From assembly GCA_002311335.1 (NCBI GenBank), contig DBZX01000078.1:30370-37234 (forward strand): DNA of 6,865 nt, given 5' to 3'. The position numbers and the translations under genes are program-made. Position 1 is the stretch's first letter, and each line of letters opens with the position of its first letter. Shown here piece after piece: positions 1 to 6,002 of the stretch. The stretch comes from a bacterium UBP10_UBA1149. GTDB lineage: Bacteria > Desulfobacterota > Binatia > UBA1149. Below the pieces are notes generated by a model. That model searched no databases. It had not been told where the DNA came from and worked only from the letters and a program-made list of their open reading frames with translations.

Positions 1-1080
1 TACCCGGGCAGCATGCGCGCCCTGGGCGCCGAGATCAGCGGCGCCGTGGGGCAGCGCGTGAGCTGCGTGCCGTCCGACAGCTTCAACACCGAGGCCGGCG
101 ACGATGACAGGCTGGTGCTGGTACTCGCCGGCGACTGGTACGTGTCGCCCGGCGCTATGGTGGATTTCATCGAGAGCACCACCGGCCCCGCGCTCGCCCG
201 CTTCAACGACAGGACTCGAGTGGTAGCACCACTCGCACGCATGAGCGTAGCCTCGCTCAAGCGCATAATTCCCGGGCTGGCCAACACGCCGTCGGGCGAA
301 CTGATAAACCGCAACTCTGATGCCGACTCCATGTTGGTGGACCTCCCGGCTACAGAACGCCACCGACTGAGCGACAGCGTGGCAGTGGACCGTGCCGAGA
401 CCAAGCTCTTCAACCGGGCCGGCGTCCAGCTCGAATCGCCGCTGCTGCGCCTGGTGCAGAACTACCTCACCTTGCCCATCACCCGCCGCCTGGCTGCCAC
501 CAGCGTGCTGCCGCTACACGTGTCGGCGGCCAAGGTCGCTCTCGGGTTGCTGGCCGCGTGGGTAGTTACCGCCGGATCCTGGCTGACCGGTGTCGCGGGC
601 GCGCTGCTGTTCTTCCTTTCGCGGGTGCTGGACGGGGTCTCGTCGGACCTCGCACGCGCGGCCGTCAAGGACGGCTCGTCGGGTGAGAAGGCCGACTTCT
701 ACGGCGACCTCGCCGTCATGGCGGCCATGCTCTGGGCGCTGTCTGGCCGCCCCGACAGTGGTGTACACGGCGAGCTGCTGGCCTCGGTGGCCTTCGCCGG
801 CGTAGTGCTCAGCGCGTGGCTGGCGTGGAAGAGAGTCTTCCACGCCCAGTGGACCCGCGATCGCGCCCGCGCGCCAGGTTTTCTGCACGTGCGCCCGGCG
901 AGTTTCGCCAGCCGCTTCGCCAACCGTAACGGCACCGCCTGGGCACTGCTGCTCACCGCCGCGGCTGGAAGACTGGACCTGTTCTTGTGGGCCTGCGCCG
1001 TGGCCGCGCACGCCTACTACCTCTTGTGGATAATTACTGACCGCCGCAAGCAGGCAGCCGGAGACGCTGGCGTTGCCTGA
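1..1080 (+). CDS. CDP-alcohol phosphatidyltransferase-like membrane protein with an N-terminal nucleotidyltransferase-like domain, 5' partial
   Basis: The frame is open to base 1, so the ATG at 13 may be internal and the gene is treated as truncated at its 5' end (355 residues from that ATG). Residues about 1-120 are soluble and resemble a degenerate NTP-transferase-like domain (a strand LVLAGDWYVSP near residue 37). Residues about 165-341 are hydrophobic with roughly six membrane segments, as in CDP-alcohol phosphatidyltransferases, which join a CDP-activated lipid or alcohol to an alcohol acceptor in the inner membrane. The family motif D-x2-DG-x2-AR-x8-G-x3-D-x3-D is only partly kept: D207, A214-R215, G224, D228 and D232 are present with correct spacing, but the second metal-binding Asp and the following Gly are S210-S211. 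The domain order recalls bifunctional inositol-phosphate cytidylyltransferase/phosphatidyltransferase proteins, but the substrate cannot be read from the sequence. It overlaps ccmA by 8 bases. Activity is uncertain because of the missing Asp. Confidence 0.8.
   Translation, partial: YPGSMRALGAEISGAVGQRVSCVPSDSFNTEAGDDDRLVLVLAGDWYVSPGAMVDFIESTTGPALARFNDRTRVVAPLARMSVASLKRIIPGLANTPSGELINRNSDADSMLVDLPATERHRLSDSVAVDRAETKLFNRAGVQLESPLLRLVQNYLTLPITRRLAATSVLPLHVSAAKVALGLLAAWVVTAGSWLTGVAGALLFFLSRVLDGVSSDLARAAVKDGSSGEKADFYGDLAVMAAMLWALSGRPDSGVHGELLASVAFAGVVLSAWLAWKRVFHAQWTRDRARAPGFLHVRPASFASRFANRNGTAWALLLTAAAGRLDLFLWACAVAAHAYYLLWIITDRRKQAAGDAGVA
1060..1063 (+). promoter_or_regulatory. Ribosome binding site supporting the TTG start of ccmA
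   Basis: GGAG lies 9 bases upstream of the TTG at 1073 and inside the preceding gene. No ATG or GTG with a comparable site would keep the N-terminal ABC strand intact, so this site decides the start. Confidence 0.6.
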
Positions 1081-1819
1081 AACCGCCATTACCTGCCGGG
1101 GACTCACGCGCAGCTTCGGCCGCGTGGGCGTGTTGCGCGGTCTTGACCTGGAGCTCGAGCGCGGGGCGAGCATGGCCCTGCTGGGTGCAAATGGATCGGG
1201 TAAAACAACGCTGCTCCGACTTTTGGCGGGACTGTTGCGCGCCGACGGTGGCAACTCCACGGTGCTCGGGCACCCACTGCCGTCAACGGTCGTCCTGCGC
1301 CGGAAGCTGGGCTACCTCGGTCATGAGAGCTGGCTGTACGGTGAACTGAGCGCCCGTGAAAACCTGGAGTTCTACTGCCGACTCTATGGTGTCAGCGATG
1401 ATAGCTCGGTTGACTCGCTGCTCGAACGCGTGGGCATGACGCGAGCAGCATCGAGGCGCGTGCGTAGTTTTTCGCGTGGCATGGTGCAACGCCTTTCGCT
1501 CGCGCGCGCCCTGCTGCACGACCCCGAACTTCTCCTTCTCGACGAACCCTTTACCGGCCTGGATCGGGACGGCGTCGAGTTGCTCGAAAACCTGGTAACC
1601 GAGCAAAGGGCGGCCGGCACGAGCATACTGATGGTCACCCACGATCTCGCGCGCGTGTCGCTGCTGGCCGACCAGGCCGTGTTGCTCGGGCGCGGACGCG
1701 TGGCCTGGCAGGGACAAGGGAACGACCTGGCGCCCGAACGACTTGAACAGGCATGGCGTGACACGGCCAGTGGCCAAGGTGGCAGCGCTGCCACCGACGG
1801 GGGAACGCAAACATGCTGA
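1073..1819 (+). CDS. ccmA: Heme exporter ATP-binding protein CcmA
   Basis: This is the cytoplasmic ATPase of the CcmABCD complex. Hydrolysis of ATP by CcmA is known to drive release of heme-loaded holo-CcmE from CcmC during System I cytochrome c maturation. The 248-residue length is slightly above the usual 200-240. Visible motifs: Walker A GANGSGKTT at 38-46; the CcmA-type YLGH at 81-84, where most ABC ATPases have the Q-loop Gln; a signature-like SFSRGMVQR at 132-140 in place of the strict LSGGQ, typical of CcmA; Walker B LLLLDEP at 153-159; D-loop TGLD at 161-164; switch His190. The start is TTG, chosen because it has a GGAG 9 bases upstream and yields the conserved N-terminus. The last 8 bases of the upstream gene overlap this start, and the 3' end overlaps ccmB by 7 bases, so expression is probably coupled. 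The C-terminal tail after about residue 230 is low in complexity. Confidence 0.95.
   Translation: MPETAITCRGLTRSFGRVGVLRGLDLELERGASMALLGANGSGKTTLLRLLAGLLRADGGNSTVLGHPLPSTVVLRRKLGYLGHESWLYGELSARENLEFYCRLYGVSDDSSVDSLLERVGMTRAASRRVRSFSRGMVQRLSLARALLHDPELLLLDEPFTGLDRDGVELLENLVTEQRAAGTSILMVTHDLARVSLLADQAVLLGRGRVAWQGQGNDLAPERLEQAWRDTASGQGGSAATDGGTQTC
1799..1804 (+). promoter_or_regulatory. Ribosome binding site of ccmB
   Basis: GGGGGA lies 8 bases before the ATG at 1813, inside the 3' end of ccmA, and supports that start. Confidence 0.55.
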
Positions 1820-2472
1820 CGCTGCTCGCGCGTGATCTGAAGTTGCAGTTTCGCAGGGGTGAGCTGTTGGCCTCGTCCTTCGTGATGGGCGTGCTCATGC
1901 TGCTGGCCTTCAACTTCTCGCTCGACCTGTCGCCAGACAACGTGGCCGCGTTGGCTCCGGGCATACTGTGGGTGGCGGTGCTTTTCTCGGCCGGGCTCGC
2001 CGCCGGCCACGGCTTCGTTGGCGAACGAGAGAACGGCTGCATGGACGCCATAGTGGCTTCGCCGCTGGACCGCGGCTCGGTCTACCTGGCCAAGTTCACC
2101 GTCAACCTGCTGCTGTTACTGCTGTTCGAGGCCATGTTGCTTCCGGTGTTCGCGCTGTTCTTTGAACTGTCGGTGCTGCCCGTACTCGCACCGCTGGCAC
2201 TGGTGTTGTTGCTCGGCAGCATCGGCCTGGCGGCAGTAGGTACTCTGTTTGCCCTGGTCACGGTGGGCGGAGGCGGCCGCGACCTGACCCTGCCCATACT
2301 GCTGCTGCCGCTGGAGGTGCCGTTGCTCATAGCCTCAGTCAAGATCACCCGCGTGGTCATGGCCGGCGGCGGTTTCCCCTGGGGTGACGGCTGGGTCAGA
2401 CTGTTACTTGGCTTCGACCTGCTGTTCGTGGTCGCCGGCTGGCTGGCCTTTGAGTACGTGGCCACTGATTAA
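1813..2472 (+). CDS. ccmB: Heme exporter membrane protein CcmB
   Basis: CcmB is the permease partner of CcmA in the inner membrane; with CcmC and CcmD it forms the complex that frees heme-loaded CcmE for cytochrome c maturation. The length of 219 residues matches the family (about 220). The N-terminal RDLKLQFRR (7-15) is the usual cytoplasmic segment before the first membrane helix. The conserved GERENGCMDAIVASP stretch at 70-84 (E71, E73, G75) is the family hallmark and the likely coupling region for CcmA. About six hydrophobic helices follow one another at roughly 19-38, 45-63, 94-118, 122-150, 159-176 and 196-214. The ATG overlaps the end of ccmA by 7 bases, and ccmC follows after 3 bases. 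Four of its six Ile codons are ATA. Confidence 0.95.
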   Translation: MLTLLARDLKLQFRRGELLASSFVMGVLMLLAFNFSLDLSPDNVAALAPGILWVAVLFSAGLAAGHGFVGERENGCMDAIVASPLDRGSVYLAKFTVNLLLLLLFEAMLLPVFALFFELSVLPVLAPLALVLLLGSIGLAAVGTLFALVTVGGGGRDLTLPILLLPLEVPLLIASVKITRVVMAGGGFPWGDGWVRLLLGFDLLFVVAGWLAFEYVATD

Positions 2473-2475
2473 GCT

Positions 2476-3243
2476 ATGACTACCGTCCCTTTTCTATACA
2501 AGACCGAGTCCCTGCTCATGCGCGTGCTGCCCCTGCCGGTGACGCTGGGCATGCTGGCTTCGCTGTGTGCCGTGTTCTGGTGGGTGCCCACCGAGCGCGT
2601 GCAGGGCCCCGTGCAGCGCATATTTTATTTCCATGTCCCCTCGGCATGGTGCTGCTTCCTGGCCTTCGGCCTGGCATCGGTGACCAGCGCAGCCTACCTG
2701 TGGAAACACCACCGCGACTGGGACAACGCCGCCCGCGCCGCGGTTGAAACCGGCATGCTGTTTGCCACCGCCGTGCTCATTACCGGGCCAATCTGGGCGC
2801 GGCCGATCTGGGGCGTGTGGTGGACCTGGGACTCACGGCTGACGACCATGCTCGTGCTGTGGTTGATCTTTGCTGCCTACCTGCTCCTGCGCGCGTTCTC
2901 GGGCGAGCGTGACGGCGGCTCCTCGGGGGCTCGCTTTGCGGCGGTACTGGCCATAGTGGGCACGCTGGACATCCCGCTGATCGTGTTCTCCACGCGCCTG
3001 TGGCGTACCGTCCACCCGGCCGTGCTCAAGACCAGCGAAGGCGGCTCGGGGCTTTCCGACCCGCGCATGATCACCACGCTGATACTGTGCACGCTTACCT
3101 TCATGATCATGTTCGCGTGGCTGTGGGCGCTGGGTGCGCGTTCGCTGCGACTTGACGACCAGGTGGCACTGCTCGAAGAACGTGGTGACCGCCTGGCCAT
3201 GGCTACCGGCAGCAATACAAGCACGGGAGAGGCAACCGTATGA
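2476..3243 (+). CDS. ccmC: Heme handling protein CcmC
   Basis: CcmC binds heme at the periplasmic face of the inner membrane and passes it to the heme chaperone CcmE. It belongs to the HHP (heme handling protein) family shared with CcmF and CcsA. The tryptophan-rich WWD signature WGVWWTWD is at 112-119 in the second periplasmic loop, and the two expected heme-ligand histidines are H53 (YFHVPSAW) and H180 (RTVHP) in the first and third periplasmic loops. About six membrane helices surround them. At 255 residues it is close to the usual 240-250. The C-terminal cytoplasmic tail (226-240) is charged and heptad-like. The ATG has no obvious Shine-Dalgarno sequence, and translation probably depends on the ccmB stop 3 bases upstream. 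The stop overlaps ccmD as ATGA. Confidence 0.96.
   Translation: MTTVPFLYKTESLLMRVLPLPVTLGMLASLCAVFWWVPTERVQGPVQRIFYFHVPSAWCCFLAFGLASVTSAAYLWKHHRDWDNAARAAVETGMLFATAVLITGPIWARPIWGVWWTWDSRLTTMLVLWLIFAAYLLLRAFSGERDGGSSGARFAAVLAIVGTLDIPLIVFSTRLWRTVHPAVLKTSEGGSGLSDPRMITTLILCTLTFMIMFAWLWALGARSLRLDDQVALLEERGDRLAMATGSNTSTGEATV
3225..3232 (+). promoter_or_regulatory. Ribosome binding site of ccmD
   Basis: GGGAGAGG ends 7 bases before the ATG at 3240. It is the strongest Shine-Dalgarno match in block 1 and supports the short ccmD gene as real. Confidence 0.65.
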
Positions 3244-3383
3244 ACAACCTGCAATTTCTCGGCGCGGCCTTCCTGGTCGTTTGGACACTGGTGCTGCTTT
3301 ACGCCTGGAGAGTCGGCTTGCGTTGCCGCGAACTGGAACAACGGATAGCCGAGCTCGAGCGTTCCCTGCCGGACAGTAATTGA
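3240..3383 (+). CDS. ccmD: Small heme exporter protein CcmD, 47 residues
   Basis: CcmD is a single-helix inner-membrane protein that stabilises CcmC-CcmE contact and is needed for release of holo-CcmE from the CcmABC complex. This frame encodes 47 residues: a short polar N-terminus (MNNLQFLG), one membrane helix at about 8-23 containing W15 and the YAWR exit at 21-24, then a basic segment and an amphipathic, probably coiled stretch ELEQRIAELERSL (31-43). That pattern, its size and its place directly after ccmC are characteristic of CcmD. The gene overlaps ccmC by 4 bases (ATGA), has a strong ribosome site, and overlaps the next gene's TTG start by 4 bases. It is short enough to be missed by a length filter. 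Confidence 0.92.
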   Translation: MNNLQFLGAAFLVVWTLVLLYAWRVGLRCRELEQRIAELERSLPDSN

Positions 3384-4684
3384 CCGGCACGCCCCTGCCA
3401 CTTCTCACCCGCACCCGCAGGTTCCTGGGCGTCGCCAGCATGGTGCTGGCCATCTACTGTCGCTACAAGGGCCGGCAGGTGCTGGGCCTGCTGACCGGTC
3501 GGCGCCACCGCCACGACTGGTACGACGGCTGTCACCACGCCAGCGCGTTGCGCCTGCGCAACACCGCGCTGGCGATGGAAGGCCTGTTGATCAAGGCCTG
3601 CCAGTTTGCCGGCAGTCGCGCCGACGTGCTGCCGCCGGCCTGGATAGAGATACTGTCCGAGCTTCACGACCGCGTGCCGCCCAGGCCCTTCACCGAAATG
3701 AAACCCTGGCTGGAGCAGCAGCTCGGCAAGACGCTCGAGCAGGCCTACGCCAGCTTCGACACGCAGCCCATTGCCGCCGCGTCGCTGGCACAGGTGTACC
3801 GCGCCACCCTGCATGACGGCACCCCGGTGGCCGTCAAGGTACAGTACCCCGGCATAGACCGGGTGATCGCCACAGACATCGCCAATTTCGGGTTCTTCGT
3901 GCGCTTGCTGGCGCGAATAGAGCGCAGCTTTGACCTGCGCGTGCTGCTCTCGGAAATCGCCACCTACGTGCCGCTCGAACTCGACTTCGTCAACGAAGCA
4001 GCCAACGCACGAAAGTTTCGTGACAACTTTGCCGACGACCCCGGCGTGGAGTTTCCCGAACCCATCGAGGAGCTCACCTGCCGGACAGTGCTGACCATGC
4101 ACTTCATGGAAGGGGTCAAGCCCACCGACCTGGAGGCGCTGAAACGGCTGGGCATAGACCCACACGAAGTAGCCGAGCGACTGGTGCGCTGCTACCTCGT
4201 GCAGATACTCAAGCACGGGTTTTTTCACGCCGACCCTCACCCGGGCAACCTCCTGGTGAGGCCCGGCCCGGTGCTGGTGCTGCTCGACCTCGGGCTGGCG
4301 CGCGAGTTCACACCCGAAAAGCGCAAGTCGGCAGCCCGCCTCGCAGCTGCCGTCGTGGCCGACGACCCCGCGCGCGTGGCCAGCGCTTTTCGCGAGCTGG
4401 GCTTTGAGACCCGCGACCAGGACGACGAGGTCTTCGCCACAATAGCCGAACTTATGCTGGGGCAGGCTCTCGCGAGCGGCCGCGCCTACGCCGACCCGGC
4501 CATGGTGGAACGCATCAACAACGAGCTGTGGCACGCCCTCAGGGGCAACCCCATAGTAAAGGCAGGTTCCGACCTGCTGCTGGTGCTGCGCGTGATGGGC
4601 CTGCTCAGCGGCCTTGGCAAACAGCTCGACTCACAGGTAGACCCGGTAAAGGCCATGGTGCCCTTCCTGGTCGGCTTGGAGTGA
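3380..4684 (+). CDS. ABC1/AarF/UbiB-family atypical kinase
   Basis: This 434-residue protein has the ABC1 (UbiB/ADCK) fold, an atypical protein-kinase-like family linked to ubiquinone or other isoprenoid-lipid metabolism; the substrate of bacterial members is often unknown. Motifs in order: KACQ at 72-75 in the family's KxGQ position, an Ala-rich nucleotide loop AAASLAQVY at 132-140, the ATP-binding Lys in VAVKVQ (K153), an acidic helix with ELDFVNEA at 200-207, the catalytic HADPHPGN at 283-290, and DLG at 303-305 as the metal-binding counterpart of DFG. The Gly of KxGQ is a Cys here. There is no C-terminal membrane anchor like that of E. coli UbiB. The assigned TTG overlaps the ccmD stop by 4 bases with a weak GGA upstream; an ATG at 3440 (residue 21) is the alternative start. 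Half of its Ile codons (8 of 16) are ATA. It is the last gene of the block. Confidence 0.93.
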   Translation: MTGTPLPLLTRTRRFLGVASMVLAIYCRYKGRQVLGLLTGRRHRHDWYDGCHHASALRLRNTALAMEGLLIKACQFAGSRADVLPPAWIEILSELHDRVPPRPFTEMKPWLEQQLGKTLEQAYASFDTQPIAAASLAQVYRATLHDGTPVAVKVQYPGIDRVIATDIANFGFFVRLLARIERSFDLRVLLSEIATYVPLELDFVNEAANARKFRDNFADDPGVEFPEPIEELTCRTVLTMHFMEGVKPTDLEALKRLGIDPHEVAERLVRCYLVQILKHGFFHADPHPGNLLVRPGPVLVLLDLGLAREFTPEKRKSAARLAAAVVADDPARVASAFRELGFETRDQDDEVFATIAELMLGQALASGRAYADPAMVERINNELWHALRGNPIVKAGSDLLLVLRVMGLLSGLGKQLDSQVDPVKAMVPFLVGLE

Positions 4685-4765
4685 TACGCGGCCCTGACTA
4701 CGCAGCCGGTAGCCGTGCCAGGGACAGCGCCTTGTCAGCCGGCGTATCTGGTGGAAGGGCGGACC

Positions 4766-4794
4766 GGGAGTTTATACCTGCAGGCAGAACTCCC
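4766..4794. promoter_or_regulatory. Nested dyad-symmetric element in the spacer, candidate operator or stem-loop
   Basis: A perfect 7-base inverted repeat, GGGAGTT (4766-4772) and AACTCCC (4788-4794), encloses 15 bases that contain the 8-base palindrome CCTGCAGG (4777-4784). The two symmetries share nearly the same centre. It sits 53 bases before the next start codon in an otherwise featureless spacer. There is no T-tract after it, so an intrinsic terminator is unlikely. A TATACC at 4773-4778 inside it could be a weak -10 box, but no matching -35 is seen. The rest of the spacer (4685-4765, 4795-4847) holds only short, unconvincing inverted repeats and no credible gene. Function is inferred from symmetry and position alone. 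Confidence 0.35.
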
Positions 4795-4847
4795 TCGCGG
4801 CAGGCTCCATTACAGAGACTTCCCATTCGACTACGGATTCGGTATCC

Positions 4848-6002
4848 ATGACCACCATGAACTGGACACACGGCTTTTCGCCGGCCTTGCTGGAGGTTAT
4901 TCTGAAGATCGGTGAAGTTCAGGATTTTGGTGACCGCGATTGCATGATCCAGTTCGGCGATTGTGACACGCACCTGTTCCACATTCTTTCGGGAGAAGTT
5001 TCCGTCGACACCGATCCAGTTCCGACCACGTTGAAAACAGGAGACCTTCTCGGGGAGATGGCCTTCCTGGACAACCGGCCGCGGACGGCCACGGCTTCGG
5101 CGGTGGGACCCGTGAAGGCCCGGCGCATCGAGCGGCAGGAATTGTTTCGGGCGTTGTGCGAACAACCCCGCGATATCGCCGTAATCCTCGAAGCTCTCAC
5201 CGCGCTGCAGCAGTCGCGCCTGGAAGTTGGCGAAAAGGGCAGGGAGATGGAGCCTCGTGCGTTCGTCGAAGAACTCGCGGCGTCGGCGTTGTCCCACCGC
5301 GCCCTTCGACACCCCTACCTCTCCGACCTGGCCTCCGGCAACCTTCCCGACATGAGCTGGGCTCTGACAGATTTCGCAAGGCACTATCACGGCTACTCAT
5401 CGCACTTCCCCCGCTACCTCACCGCGCTCATTTCTCGGCTGGAAAAAACCGAACATCGCGGGGCTCTGCTGGAGAACCTGACCGAAGAGTCGGGACAGTA
5501 CGACGATGAGCACCTGGCCCTGCTCACGGAAATCGGGATCGAAGCGGAGTGGGTCGTCGGCGTTCCTCACCCGTTGCTGTTCCAGCGCTTTCGGGAAGCA
5601 CTGGGAATGAACAAAGGATCGGCCGGGGACGAGCATATCGAGGTAGTTTGTTGGCGCGACATGTTTCTCAACGCTCTCAGCTGTGGTTCGCCCGCTGAAG
5701 CCGTGGGCGCCCTCGGCCTGGGCACCGAGAACATCGTCCGGCAGATCTACGTTCCCTTCGTCAGGGCCATCGAATCCGCGGGCGATATCAGTGCAAGGGA
5801 CGCCGTGTTCTTCCCGCTCCACGCGGCCGTCGACGACCACCACCAGGCCGCCCTCGCGAGCATCGCCATCGATCTTGCGGTAACGCCTGAAGGTCGATTC
5901 GACCTCGCACGCGGAATGCACAAAGCGCTCTCTTTGCGCGCTGATTTCTGGAGTTGGCTCCACGAGCGCGCACTGAACCCCGAAGCCTACGCAGATGACT
6001 GA
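4848..6002 (+). CDS. Cyclic nucleotide-binding domain fused to a heme-oxygenase-like diiron oxidase (HDO) domain
   Basis: A predicted soluble protein of 384 residues with two domains. Residues about 10-115 form a CAP-type cyclic-nucleotide-binding domain: the beta-roll segment HILSGEVSV (45-53) and a phosphate-binding cassette with G69-E70 and R79-T80 correctly spaced for binding a cyclic nucleotide phosphate. No helix-turn-helix follows, so it is not a CRP-type regulator. Residues about 140-375 resemble iron-containing redox enzymes of the heme-oxygenase-like fold (relatives of CADD, UndA and SznF). Likely diiron ligands are E213 or E214 (NLTEESG), H222, E294, and H325, D329 and H332 in the H-x3-D-x2-H pattern. 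Such enzymes use O2 to oxidise or cleave small substrates; the substrate here is unknown. The ATG at 4848 has only a weak GGA 10 bases upstream, and a second ATG lies at 4857; no other start exists before the in-frame stop at 4710. Its 17 Ile codons include no ATA. It overlaps the methyltransferase by 8 bases. Confidence 0.87.
   Translation: MTTMNWTHGFSPALLEVILKIGEVQDFGDRDCMIQFGDCDTHLFHILSGEVSVDTDPVPTTLKTGDLLGEMAFLDNRPRTATASAVGPVKARRIERQELFRALCEQPRDIAVILEALTALQQSRLEVGEKGREMEPRAFVEELAASALSHRALRHPYLSDLASGNLPDMSWALTDFARHYHGYSSHFPRYLTALISRLEKTEHRGALLENLTEESGQYDDEHLALLTEIGIEAEWVVGVPHPLLFQRFREALGMNKGSAGDEHIEVVCWRDMFLNALSCGSPAEAVGALGLGTENIVRQIYVPFVRAIESAGDISARDAVFFPLHAAVDDHHQAALASIAIDLAVTPEGRFDLARGMHKALSLRADFWSWLHERALNPEAYADD

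Noticed and set aside
514..1260. A 248-codon open frame on the minus strand across the first gene and the start of ccmA
   Set aside because: It crosses two well-supported genes, and its composition is rich in Arg, Pro and Gly, typical of antisense frames in GC-rich DNA.
3299..4534. A 411-codon open frame on the minus strand opposite the ABC1 kinase
   Set aside because: The plus-strand kinase has all of its family motifs across this span. Long antisense frames are expected in GC-rich coding DNA, and the translation shows no recognisable domain.
4692..4723. Possible terminator after the kinase (CCCTG at 4692-4696 and CAGGG at 4719-4723)
   Set aside because: The stem is only 5 bases with a long loop and no T-tract follows, so an intrinsic terminator is not supported.
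4715..4915. A 66-codon plus-strand frame starting in the spacer
   Set aside because: It overlaps the conserved N-terminal part of the CNBD-HDO gene in another frame, has no good ribosome site and no recognisable feature.
4848..5200. Crp/Fnr-type transcription factor
   Set aside because: The N-terminal domain is CAP-like, but no helix-turn-helix follows; the rest of the protein fits the diiron oxidase fold.
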